Shown here one piece after another: positions 27,089-34,937 of a stretch of 64,000 nt of DNA; the first letter of the stretch is position 1, and each line of letters starts with the position of its first letter. A program made the translations under genes and the position numbers. Where the stretch lies: contig NZ_JAABOK010000007.1 of NCBI RefSeq assembly GCF_009928525.1, positions 372,001-436,000 on the forward strand, read 5' to 3'. Origin of the DNA: Chitinophaga solisilvae (GTDB lineage: Bacteria; Bacteroidota; Bacteroidia; Chitinophagales; Chitinophagaceae). The notes beneath the pieces were generated by a model. That model ran no database searches and was not told where the DNA came from. It saw only the letters and a list, made by a program, of their open reading frames with translations.

Positions 27089-27838
27089 TTACATGCACAA
27101 ACCGCCACAGGCGCTGATTGTCTGGCCGGTAACATATCCGCCCAGGTCGGATGCCAGGAACAGGCATACGTTGGCAATATCTTCCGGCGTACCAAAGCGG
27201 CCCAGGGGAATCTGCTGGATATAATTGCTGGCGCCCTCTCCTTCTTTCAGGTAGCTGGTCATATCTGTTTCAATGAAACCCGGAGCCACAGCGTTGCAAC
27301 GGATGTTGCGGCTACCCATTTCCTGTGCAATGGATTTGGTGAATCCGATAATACCTGCTTTAGAAGCGGCATAGCTGCTCTGGCCGGCATTTCCCATGAT
27401 CCCGATAACGGAGCTCATATTGATGATGCTGCCGGATTTGGCTTTCATCATCGGGCGGATAACATGTTTGGTCATGTTGTATACGCTCTTCAGGTTGATG
27501 TTCATCACATCATCCCATTGGTCAGGGCTCATACGCAACAGGAGGTTATCTTTGGAGATGCCTGCGTTGTTTACGCAGATATCAATTTTTCCGAATTCTT
27601 TCAGTACCTCATTTACCAACACTTCACATTCTTCAAATACACCTGCATTGGATTTATAGGCTTTCGCCTGTACGCCCAGTGCCCGGAGTTTATCTTCCAG
27701 GATCTTTGCCTTTTCATCGGAGCTTACATATGTGAATGCCACATTAGCTCCCTGTGCTGCAAATTTCAACGCAATCGCTTCTCCGATACCACGGCTGGCG
27801 CCTGTTACAATCGCTACTTTGTTCTCCAGTAATTTCAT
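27089..27838 (-). CDS. fabG: 3-oxoacyl-[acyl-carrier-protein] reductase
   Basis: This NADPH-dependent short-chain dehydrogenase reduces 3-oxoacyl-ACP to 3-hydroxyacyl-ACP in fatty-acid synthesis. The 249 residues match FabG. TGASRGIGEAIA (cofactor loop, residues 12-23), NNAG, the catalytic Ser in INMSSVIG and YAASKAG (Tyr and Lys of the active site) are all present. It starts 17 nt after the GH3-family gene, so it is the last member of an operon-like series lptB-GH3-fabG. Other SDR substrates are possible, but the family match is close. Confidence 0.93.
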   Translation of the reverse strand: MKLLENKVAIVTGASRGIGEAIALKFAAQGANVAFTYVSSDEKAKILEDKLRALGVQAKAYKSNAGVFEECEVLVNEVLKEFGKIDICVNNAGISKDNLLLRMSPDQWDDVMNINLKSVYNMTKHVIRPMMKAKSGSIINMSSVIGIMGNAGQSSYAASKAGIIGFTKSIAQEMGSRNIRCNAVAPGFIETDMTSYLKEGEGASNYIQQIPLGRFGTPEDIANVCLFLASDLGGYVTGQTISACGGLCM

Positions 27839-27855
27839 GTTATAGTTGATAGGTT

Positions 27856-29385
27856 TTAAGAGTTCATGGTAGCCGCAAAGCGCTGGATTTCCTCCAGGTA
27901 GTTGCGGTCATTATTCAGACGGGGGACCTTGTGCTGCCCTCCCAGCTTGCCTTTGCTTTTCAGGAATTCGCAGAATGCGCCTCTGGGCAATACATGTACT
28001 ACCGGAGGTCTGAGCGCAATATCCTTATGTCTTTTGGCTTCATAATCCGAGTTGATGGATTTCAGTGTCTTATCCAATATGGTCACGAAGCTGTCCAGAT
28101 TATCAGGTGCTGTTTCAAATTCTATCAGCCATTCATGCCCGCCGTTGCCCTGGTCGCTGAAATATACCGGCGCTGCGGTATAATCGTTGACAACCGCGCC
28201 GGTAGCCTCGCAGGCTTTGGCGATAGCGGTATCAGAATTTTCTACGATTACTTCTTCCCCGAAAGCGTTGATGAAGGATTTTGTTCTGCCGCTGATTTTA
28301 ATGCGGTAAGGTAACAGGGAAGTGAACTGGATGGTGTCTCCCACCATGTAACGCCACAAGCCGCCGTTGGTACTGATGACAAGCGCGTAGTTCTTTCCTG
28401 TTTCCACTTCCTGCAGCTGCAGGGTACGCGGGTTTTCCTTACCCAGTTCCTCCATCGGCATGAATTCATAGAAGATGCCATGGTTCAGGAACAGCAGCAG
28501 GCCTTCTTCGCCAACAACATCCTGTGCGGCAAAGAAGCCTTCGGAGGCATTGTATGTTTCCTGGTAGTGCATCAGCGGCTTGCGGATCAGTTTGGAGAAC
28601 TGGTCGCGGTATGGCGTAAAGCTCACCCCGCCATGCATATATAATTCCAGGTTAGGCCATACATCGGCCAGGTTATCTTTTCCGGTAAGTTCAAATATAC
28701 GTTTGATCAGTACAATGGTCCAGGTAGGCACCCCTGCAATGGAGGTTACATTCTCGTGGATCACGGCGTTGGCCATACGTTCTATTTTCTCTTCCCATTC
28801 GTCCATGAGGGCTATTTCCAGGTCCGGTGTGCGGATCATGTTACCGTAAAACGGCATGTTCTGTAACATCACAGCGCTGAGGTCACCGCAGTAGGAATCG
28901 CTGTCTTCCGATAATTTATTCACCTGGTGGCTTCCCCCGATAATCAGGGATTTACCGGTAAATACGTCGGAGTCCGGGAAATTATTGTAATAGAGTGAAA
29001 TAACATCCCGGCCGGAGCGGTAGTGGCATTCATCCAGGCTTTCTACGGTTACCGGAATGAATTTGCTTTTATCGGCAGTGGTACCGCTGGATTTGGCGAA
29101 CCACTTGATGGGCGTGTTCCACAGCACGTTCTGCTGGCCTTCCATCGTACGCTGTATATACGGTTTGATAGTATCATAGGTATGTACAGGTACCCTTTCT
29201 TTATATTCTTCGATTTTATAAATCTTTGAGAAGCCGTACTGTTTGCCGAACTCCGTATACTGGGCGGCACTGATAAGGTTTTGGAATACCTGCTGCTGCA
29301 CCTGCACGGGATACTGCATAAAGTATGCAATGCGCCCCATGCGCAATCTTGCGAGTTGTGATATTGCAGGACTTAAAATTCTCAT
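27856..29385 (-). CDS. GH3 family acyl-adenylating protein
   Basis: The 509-residue protein belongs to the GH3 auxin-responsive family. In plants these enzymes adenylate carboxylic acids such as indole-acetate or jasmonate and couple them to amino acids. The ATP/AMP-binding motif SSGTTADKSKFIPVT (about residues 94-108) is intact, as are YMHGGVSFTPY and NASEGFFAAQD. Bacterial members have no agreed substrate. It starts 21 nt after lptB and 17 nt before fabG, which suggests a lipid or envelope-related acyl substrate; this is inference. Confidence 0.9.
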   Translation of the reverse strand: MRILSPAISQLARLRMGRIAYFMQYPVQVQQQVFQNLISAAQYTEFGKQYGFSKIYKIEEYKERVPVHTYDTIKPYIQRTMEGQQNVLWNTPIKWFAKSSGTTADKSKFIPVTVESLDECHYRSGRDVISLYYNNFPDSDVFTGKSLIIGGSHQVNKLSEDSDSYCGDLSAVMLQNMPFYGNMIRTPDLEIALMDEWEEKIERMANAVIHENVTSIAGVPTWTIVLIKRIFELTGKDNLADVWPNLELYMHGGVSFTPYRDQFSKLIRKPLMHYQETYNASEGFFAAQDVVGEEGLLLFLNHGIFYEFMPMEELGKENPRTLQLQEVETGKNYALVISTNGGLWRYMVGDTIQFTSLLPYRIKISGRTKSFINAFGEEVIVENSDTAIAKACEATGAVVNDYTAAPVYFSDQGNGGHEWLIEFETAPDNLDSFVTILDKTLKSINSDYEAKRHKDIALRPPVVHVLPRGAFCEFLKSKGKLGGQHKVPRLNNDRNYLEEIQRFAATMNS

Positions 29386-29406
29386 ATAGGATGCTGTAGA
29401 ATGTTT

Positions 29407-30168
29407 TTATTGTTTAGCTGCTTCGTCCAGGTAATTCTTCCTGCGCAGAATAAAATTCTGGCCAAGATACACTTTTCTTACCTGTTCATCTTCTGCCAGT
29501 TCTTCCGCAGAACCGGATTTCAGAATTTTACCTTCAAACAATAAATAGGCCCTGTCGGTGATAGACAAGGTTTCCTGTACGTTATGGTCAGTTATCAGAA
29601 TGCCGATATTCTTGTATTTCAGCTTGGCTACGATAGATTGAATGTCTTCCACGGCAATAGGGTCAATACCGGCAAAGGGTTCATCCAGCAGGATGAATTT
29701 CGGGTCTACGGCCAGGGCGCGGGCAATTTCGGTACGGCGGCGTTCTCCGCCACTCAGTACATCACCCGGACTTTTGCGCACGTGCTGCAGGCGGAATTCG
29801 CTCAGCAGCGATTCCAGCTTCTCTTTTTGTTCTGCTTTTTTCAGATCGGTCATCTCCAGTACTGCAGCAATATTGTCTTCCACACTCAGCTTCCGGAATA
29901 CGGAGGCTTCCTGTGGCAGATAACCAATACCCATTTTAGCCCGCTTGTACATGGGCAATTTGGTAATATTCAGGTCATCCAGGTACACATTGCCCTCATC
30001 TGGCTTAATCAGCCCTACTACCATGTAAAAGGAGGTGGTTTTACCAGCCCCGTTAGGGCCCAGCAGCCCTACTATCTCTCCCTGAGATACTTCAACAGAT
30101 ACATGGTTTACCACCGTTCTGTTACCGTAACGCTTTACCAGCTGGTCTGTATGTATTCTTAATGCCAT
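29407..30168 (-). CDS. lptB: LPS export ABC transporter ATP-binding protein
   Basis: LptB is the cytoplasmic ATPase that powers lipopolysaccharide extraction by LptFG. It is 253 residues from ATG 30168 ([16 protein letters not shown]). This start is preferred over an in-frame ATG 12 codons upstream because a TAnnTTTG box ends 5 nt before it, placing the upstream ATG outside the transcript. Walker A is GPNGAGKTT, the Q-loop region is GYLPQEAS, the signature LSGGERRR, Walker [13 protein letters not shown], and the switch His lies in [11 protein letters not shown]. The GH3 and fabG genes follow. Confidence 0.94.
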   Translation of the reverse strand: MALRIHTDQLVKRYGNRTVVNHVSVEVSQGEIVGLLGPNGAGKTTSFYMVVGLIKPDEGNVYLDDLNITKLPMYKRAKMGIGYLPQEASVFRKLSVEDNIAAVLEMTDLKKAEQKEKLESLLSEFRLQHVRKSPGDVLSGGERRRTEIARALAVDPKFILLDEPFAGIDPIAVEDIQSIVAKLKYKNIGILITDHNVQETLSITDRAYLLFEGKILKSGSAEELAEDEQVRKVYLGQNFILRRKNYLDEAAKQ

Positions 30169-30173
30169 ATGAT

Positions 30174-30181
30174 CAAACTTA
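30174..30181 (-). promoter_or_regulatory. -7 box of a probably leaderless lptB mRNA (TAAGTTTG)
   Basis: CAAACTTA on the plus strand reads TAAGTTTG on the minus strand and ends 5 nt before the ATG at 30168. The geometry is the same as for the genes at 15892, 36442 and 45507. Confidence 0.6.
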
Positions 30182-30263
30182 GCAAAATTAAACAATTCAT
30201 TCACTTGGCCTAGTTATAGTTCTCCTAAGATGAAAAATGTGTGATATTGATTCCCGGATATAG

Positions 30264-30271
30264 TATTTTTG
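30264..30271 (+). promoter_or_regulatory. -7 box for metF (TATTTTTG)
   Basis: Exact TAnnTTTG match 65 nt before the metF start. No clear TTTG at -33. Confidence 0.5.
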
Positions 30272-30336
30272 CCCGCGTATTTTAGCAGGAATCAGGTTTA
30301 ACCAGACAACCTACATTCCACAAAGCTTATAACTTT

Positions 30337-31290
30337 ATGAAAGTAACAGAACATATCGCCCAGGCCAAGGATACATTGATTTCCTTTGAAATCCTTCCCC
30401 CGCTTAAAGGTAAGAGCATCGAATCTATCTACGATCACCTGGATCCGCTGATGGCTTTCAATCCTGCTTTTATTAACGTAACCTACCACCGCAGTGAGCA
30501 TATGTTTAAAAAGAAGGCTGACGGCGCCTTTGAAAAGGTGGAAATCCGTAAACGCCCCGGTACAGTAGGCATCTGCGCAGCCATCATGAACCATTACAAT
30601 GTTGATGCCGTTCCTCACCTGATCTGTGGCGGGTTTAGCCGCGAGGAAACCGAAAACGCCCTGATAGACCTGAACTTCCTCGGTATTGATAACGTATTGG
30701 TACTGAGAGGTGATGCGCCTAAAAACGAAACCTTCTTTGAACCCGACCCGCACGGGCACAGCTATGCCAGCGAACTGCTGGACCAGGTAGTAAGTATGAA
30801 CAACGGCGTTTACCTGGAAGACGACCTGCAAAGCGGCGTAAAAACCAATTTCTGCATCGGTGTGGCCGGTTACCCGGAAAAGCATTTCGAAGCCCCGAAT
30901 ATGCAGACCGATATGAGCCATCTGAAACGCAAAGTGGAAAACGGCGCCGATTACATCGTTACCCAGATGTTCTTTGATAACCAGAAATTCTTTGATTTTG
31001 TAAATAAATGCCGGGAGATGGGTATCACCGTTCCTATTATTCCGGGATTGAAACCGCTGACCTCCAAGAAACAGATGACTATTCTGCCGCGGATCTTCCA
31101 TGTAGACCTTCCTACGGATCTCTCCAACGAGATTATGAAATGCAAGACGGATAAGGATGTGGAACTGGTAGGTACAGAGTGGCTCATTAACCAGTCAAAA
31201 GAGCTGAAAGCGTTCGGTGTGCCGGTACTGCACTACTATACCCTGGGCAAGCCACAGGTGATACGTAAAGCGGTAGAGGCTATTGTATAA
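30337..31290 (+). CDS. metF: Methylenetetrahydrofolate reductase
   Basis: This FAD enzyme reduces 5,10-methylene-THF to 5-methyl-THF, the methyl donor for methionine synthesis. The 317 residues fit the bacterial family. Visible motifs are ISFEILPPLKGKS near the N-terminus (with the conserved active-site Glu), FINVTYHRSE, VPHLICGGFSREE, NVLVLRGDAP, GADYIVTQMFFDNQKFFDF and PIIPGLKPLTS. It has its own promoter and terminator and so looks monocistronic. Confidence 0.96.
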   Translation: MKVTEHIAQAKDTLISFEILPPLKGKSIESIYDHLDPLMAFNPAFINVTYHRSEHMFKKKADGAFEKVEIRKRPGTVGICAAIMNHYNVDAVPHLICGGFSREETENALIDLNFLGIDNVLVLRGDAPKNETFFEPDPHGHSYASELLDQVVSMNNGVYLEDDLQSGVKTNFCIGVAGYPEKHFEAPNMQTDMSHLKRKVENGADYIVTQMFFDNQKFFDFVNKCREMGITVPIIPGLKPLTSKKQMTILPRIFHVDLPTDLSNEIMKCKTDKDVELVGTEWLINQSKELKAFGVPVLHYYTLGKPQVIRKAVEAIV

Positions 31291-31316
31291 GGATTACCCG
31301 CCTGTATATAAAAAAC

Positions 31317-31347
31317 AAAGGGAATGACAAAAGTCTTTCCCTTTTTT
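31317..31347 (+). terminator. Terminator of metF
   Basis: AAAGGGAA pairs with TTCCCTTT across a 12-nt loop and is followed by T (to 31347). It starts 27 nt after the metF stop. Confidence 0.75.
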
Positions 31348-31436
31348 GCTTTTCTTTCATATAAATGCCATCACGTAGATACGTACTGGCATATCCCTAT
31401 AACTGTCACACATTTAAATTAACTGTCCAATGATCA

Positions 31437-31456
31437 TTGCCTCCTTCGGGAGGCAA
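31437..31456. other. Small hairpin with cUUCGg tetraloop
   Basis: TTGCCTCC, TTCG, GGAGGCAA form a perfect 8-bp stem with the very stable C(UUCG)G loop in plus-strand RNA. No T-run follows. It lies between two convergent terminators, 90 nt after the metF terminator, and belongs to no obvious gene. Confidence 0.5.
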
Positions 31457-31507
31457 CTTTCTGTAAATAAGACGCGTTATCTGAAGAAGACCCCTATTCC
31501 TTTTAAA

Positions 31508-31542
31508 AAAAATAAAAAAGACCGCCTTTTGAGCGGTCTTTT
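31508..31542 (-). terminator. Terminator of the first PorT-like gene
   Basis: AAAAGACCGC pairs with GCGGTCTTTT around a 7-nt loop, with an A-rich left side giving T on the minus strand. It lies 33 nt after the stop at 31576. Confidence 0.85.
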
Positions 31543-31575
31543 CCCGTGTTATCCGGTTAATAATGAAGTAATTAG

Positions 31576-32298
31576 TTATTTACCACCGAACATGTAACCA
31601 ACGGAGATACCGAAGGATTTGTTCTTGTAGGAGGCTTTATCTTCTACTGCACCGTTGGTTAAACCCAGGCTGTAGTTAGCAGTGAAGAACAGACCAAATT
31701 TCAGTTCGTAGCCGATCATTACGTTAGCGCCGGCATCAAAACCTTTGTAGTGGTCATTTTTAAAGTATTCTTTTTCTTCTTCAGCAGTAGCAGTTTCAGA
31801 TAATTTCTTCCCGTCGAATTTAATTTTTCTGTTGGAGAAGTAATCATCCATGCCAGGCAGGTCACCGATAGGGCCTAAACCTGCGAACTTAACCTTACCG
31901 CCGATACCATAGGCAAAGTAAGGTCCTACGCCACCAAAGATTTTACCTGAACCCAGGTTAGCCCTGTACAGGAAGTTAACAGGTACTTCGATGTAGCTCA
32001 TTTTAGAGGTCATGGTAACAGTCTGGGAACCGGGGCCATCAAATGGTTCTTCAAATTTGAAACCTTTCTGGCTGTAGATTAAACCAGGCTGCAGGGAGAA
32101 GTTTTCAGCCAGGGAGATATCTGCGATACCTCCAATGTGGAAGCCTGTGGCTGATTTCAGACCTTCAACTTTTTTGTCATCAGCTTTGGCGGTCGCTCCG
32201 GAAAGGTTCAGACCAGCTTTTACACCAAATTTTACCTGTGCAAAAGTGGACATGGATCCTACCAGTGCTACGGCGATTAACAGAACGCTCTTTTTCAT
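31576..32298 (-). CDS. Outer-membrane beta-barrel protein, PorT-like (paralogue 1)
   Basis: The 240-residue protein has a signal peptide (LIAVALVGSMSTFAQ). It then starts VKFGVKAGLNLSGAT, the opening strand of the outer-membrane beta-barrel family (PF13568-type). Alternating hydrophobic strands include NFSLQPGLIYSQKGFKF, YIEVPVNFLYRA and KIFGGVGPYFAYGIGG, and the C-terminus is SFGISVGYMFGGK. It is one of four tandem paralogues in the same orientation. PorT itself is a gliding/type IX secretion component, but most such barrels have no assigned role, and no porT identity is claimed. Confidence 0.9.
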   Translation of the reverse strand: MKKSVLLIAVALVGSMSTFAQVKFGVKAGLNLSGATAKADDKKVEGLKSATGFHIGGIADISLAENFSLQPGLIYSQKGFKFEEPFDGPGSQTVTMTSKMSYIEVPVNFLYRANLGSGKIFGGVGPYFAYGIGGKVKFAGLGPIGDLPGMDDYFSNRKIKFDGKKLSETATAEEEKEYFKNDHYKGFDAGANVMIGYELKFGLFFTANYSLGLTNGAVEDKASYKNKSFGISVGYMFGGK

Positions 32299-32326
32299 AG
32301 AAAGGAATTATTAAATATATTTTTCG

Positions 32327-32334
32327 CAAATATA
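32327..32334 (-). promoter_or_regulatory. -7 box for PorT-like paralogue 1 (TATATTTG)
   Basis: CAAATATA on the plus strand reads TATATTTG on the minus strand, 28 nt before the ATG at 32298. Confidence 0.55.
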
Positions 32335-32386
32335 TATTAATTACATAATGCCTAAAAGGTAAATTCAGTGAAAGTTATCGAGAAAT

Positions 32387-32421
32387 AAAAAAAGCTCTTC
32401 CGATTGGGAAGGGCTTTTTTT
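32387..32421 (-). terminator. Terminator of PorT-like paralogue 2
   Basis: An AAAAAGC...CTTCC stem pairs with GGAAG...GCTTTTT, one mismatch, with A/T runs on both sides. It lies 24 nt after the stop at 32445. Confidence 0.8.
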
Positions 32422-32444
32422 ATGCATATATTTAAGTAGTATTA

Positions 32445-33137
32445 TTACCAGTCTTCCCGGTTCAGCAACACGCCTATATTAATACCGAAGTACCTGTTTT
32501 TCAGTGCGGCATCAGCCCGGTCTATATCCATCATCCCCAGGCTGTAGTTAACGCCTACTGTTACATAGCAGTTAAACTCTATGCCGGCAGTAGCATTCAA
32601 ACCGGCATCCCAGCGCTGCAATCTGAAACTGGTGGTAAACACATTGGGATCTTTTTTGAAATCCACTCGCTGGGAGCTGTTCTGTACTTCCTTACCATCG
32701 CTATATATAGCCAGGTCATAATCTCCGCGAACGCAGTAAGCGGCATAAGGTCCGGCGCCTATTACCAGTTTACCGATACCGATAGGTACTTTATAAACCA
32801 GGTTTACAGGCAGTTCCAGGTATTTCAGCTTTATAGCAGTGGCTCCGGGAACAAAAATATTGGAAGGCTGGCCTGCGGTAGTCTCCAGTTTCGTGCCCTT
32901 TGTAATGTAGCTCAATCCGGGCTGCAGATGCAGGTTCTTAAGTAATGGCACATTCAGGTAGAATCCTGCCTGCCATCCGTCCAGTGAATTAGTATTCACT
33001 CGATTGCTACCGTTGCCGGATTGTTTAAAATCCGTCCAGGAGTTAACATATCCGCCACGTAACCCCAGGCTCACCTGGGCATTGGCTGTGGTAACGGCCA
33101 TAAAAGCCACTACACACGTAAACGTAAAAAATTTCAT
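32445..33137 (-). CDS. Outer-membrane beta-barrel protein, PorT-like (paralogue 2)
   Basis: A 230-residue barrel protein with signal peptide (FTCVVAFMAVTTANAQ) and opening strand VSLGLRGGYVNSWTDF. Shared blocks are LHLQPGLSYITKGTKLE, YLELPVNLVYKVPIG and LVIGAGPYAAYCVRG; the C-terminus is YFGINIGVLLNREDW. It is the most divergent of the four, lacking the usual final G-G-K and ending in W. It has its own terminator and about 150 nt of upstream gap, so it is likely transcribed alone. Confidence 0.88.
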   Translation of the reverse strand: MKFFTFTCVVAFMAVTTANAQVSLGLRGGYVNSWTDFKQSGNGSNRVNTNSLDGWQAGFYLNVPLLKNLHLQPGLSYITKGTKLETTAGQPSNIFVPGATAIKLKYLELPVNLVYKVPIGIGKLVIGAGPYAAYCVRGDYDLAIYSDGKEVQNSSQRVDFKKDPNVFTTSFRLQRWDAGLNATAGIEFNCYVTVGVNYSLGMMDIDRADAALKNRYFGINIGVLLNREDW

Positions 33138-33260
33138 CTATACCGCAATAAGGGGATTAAAAGAACACAGTCATTATAAAGTTGGAACGTAAAAACTCCC
33201 GCTCTTATTAATTTTCAAGGTTACTAACGGCAAAATTAATTAAAAGGTTTTGTAAATCAT

Positions 33261-33296
33261 AAAAAAGGGCCGCCGGTATAGCCCGGCAGCCCTTTA
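33261..33296 (-). terminator. Terminator of PorT-like paralogue 3
   Basis: AAGGGC and GCCGG pair with CCGGC and GCCCTT around TATAGC, with an A-run giving T on the minus strand. It lies about 30 nt after the stop at 33327. Confidence 0.8.
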
Positions 33297-33326
33297 AGAA
33301 ATTGTTATTGCGGTGTATTCAGTGAA

Positions 33327-33950
33327 TTATCTGCCACTGAATTTATATCCAACGGAAACGCCAAAGGAAGTGTTTTTGAATTTCCTGTCGTTGTTGGTAT
33401 TATCAAATGCGTTTACCATTCCGAGGTCGGCATTAAGACCAAAGTAAAGGCCCATAGGCATTTCATAGCCAATAGCCAGGTTACCGCCGGCGTCAAAACG
33501 TTTCAGTTTCAGTAAGGCAGTGGCTTCATCATCGAAGGCTTTCCTTTCGCCTACCAGCGGAATATCCTTGTATTTACCGCTTACGCCGTAAGCGATGTAA
33601 GGACCTACCGCCAGTACCAGCCTGCCGCTACCTACTTCCGGTTTAAACATAAAGTTGATAGGCAGCTGTAAATACCCCAGTGATACTTTCATATCGGTAT
33701 TCTTGAATTTACCGCCTTTGCCGGAATACAGTAATCCGGTTCCGATGTAAAATTCATCTGCCAGCGGAATGTCAACAGTAACACCCGCTCTGATGCTGGT
33801 TAAAATTTTGCTGGTTTCCTTTCCGTTCGATGTGAAATTTTTGGTTGCCACGCTGGAGAACTGAGGACCTGCAACAATACCCCATTTGGCCTGGCCAAAA
33901 GTAACACCGGCTATAAGTATAGCCGCCATCGATAATAGTACCTTTTTCAT
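33327..33950 (-). CDS. Outer-membrane beta-barrel protein, PorT-like (paralogue 3)
   Basis: The 207-residue barrel protein is the shortest of the four. The signal peptide is LSMAAILIAGVTFGQ and the mature start AKWGIVAGPQFSSVAT. Shared blocks are FYIGTGLLYSGKGGKF, YLQLPINFMFKPEVGSG and LVLAVGPYIAYGVSG, and the C-terminus is SFGVSVGYKFSGR. Own terminator. Function not known beyond the outer-membrane barrel fold. Confidence 0.9.
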   Translation of the reverse strand: MKKVLLSMAAILIAGVTFGQAKWGIVAGPQFSSVATKNFTSNGKETSKILTSIRAGVTVDIPLADEFYIGTGLLYSGKGGKFKNTDMKVSLGYLQLPINFMFKPEVGSGRLVLAVGPYIAYGVSGKYKDIPLVGERKAFDDEATALLKLKRFDAGGNLAIGYEMPMGLYFGLNADLGMVNAFDNTNNDRKFKNTSFGVSVGYKFSGR

Positions 33951-33977
33951 TTTGTGATATGTATTTGGTAATTGGTT

Positions 33978-34012
33978 AAAAGTGGCGTCAACAGGCGGGT
34001 GACGCCACTTTT
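33978..34012 (-). terminator. Terminator of PorT-like paralogue 4
   Basis: A perfect 13-bp stem AAAAGTGGCGTCA/TGACGCCACTTTT spans 33978-34012 with a 9-nt loop. It lies about 90 nt after the stop at 34104. Confidence 0.85.
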
Positions 34013-34103
34013 ATACTTTTCTGGATTGCTAACTATGAAGTAGCCTGTATTTTTTGCTTGCCTTGTATTACAAAATCAGGAGGTTATTTGTTGTGTACAG
34101 TTG

Positions 34104-34811
34104 CTATTTTCCACCAAACAGATAACCAACGGATACGCTGAATACGCGGTTCTTATTCTTTTCGTCTGTGCTGCTGCTCTGGCCGGAATATACTTTTGAA
34201 AATCCGATACCATACTGCGCACTTACCAGGAAATTGCTGATTTCAGCACCTACCTGTACGTTACCACCCCAGTCAAATCTTTTCCATTTACCGGGAGCGG
34301 AATTGTTGTTGGAATTGAACGGGGTGTCGTCATCCCATTTAATACTTGTGGAAGTAGTGGTGGTTACACCCGCCAGCAATACTTCTTTCTTATTTTTCCC
34401 AGCTACCCCAAAGGCAAAGTAAGGACCAATACCACCAAACAGTTTCACCGTAGGTCCGATTGGAATTTTACCCACAAAGTTCAGGGGAATTTCAATGTAG
34501 GACGGTGTTACGCTGTACTTGATGAAAGGTGTGGTGGTGGAGTTGTTTTTGTCTCCTGATTCAATCTTACTACCTTTTGTGCTGTAAAATACTCCTGGTT
34601 GGAAGGATAGGATCTTGGGCACCAACGGCAGGTCGGCAATCACGCCTGCGTTGAAACCTGATAAACTTCGGCTGTCTTTGGTTCCTCCTGAGTTATCCGT
34701 TGTAATATTGGAAAGATTCCAACCGGCTTTTATACCCACTCGGGCCTGTGACATAGCTGCAAAGGAAATGCACATCGCAGCAATTGATAACAGAATCGTC
34801 TTCTTTGTCAT
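34104..34811 (-). CDS. Outer-membrane beta-barrel protein, PorT-like (paralogue 4)
   Basis: A 235-residue barrel protein with signal peptide (LSIAAMCISFAAMSQ) and mature start ARVGIKAGWNLSNIT. Shared blocks are LSFQPGVFYSTKGSKIE, YIEIPLNFVGKIPIG and KLFGGIGPYFAFGVAGK; the end is FSVSVGYLFGGK. The first strand and final GGK resemble paralogue 1 most closely. Loops are Ser/Thr/Asn-rich and differ strongly between the four copies, as expected for surface-exposed parts. Confidence 0.9.
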   Translation of the reverse strand: MTKKTILLSIAAMCISFAAMSQARVGIKAGWNLSNITTDNSGGTKDSRSLSGFNAGVIADLPLVPKILSFQPGVFYSTKGSKIESGDKNNSTTTPFIKYSVTPSYIEIPLNFVGKIPIGPTVKLFGGIGPYFAFGVAGKNKKEVLLAGVTTTTSTSIKWDDDTPFNSNNNSAPGKWKRFDWGGNVQVGAEISNFLVSAQYGIGFSKVYSGQSSSTDEKNKNRVFSVSVGYLFGGK

Positions 34812-34937
34812 AACCTTTAAGTTTTTTGGTCCGATACCAGAAACCCAAAGAGTATGCCAAAAGAATGTTAAAACGCCGCAACTTATTGATTACCATCCGC
34901 CGTTGAGGATGGTATTCTACATTCCACACCGCATATA

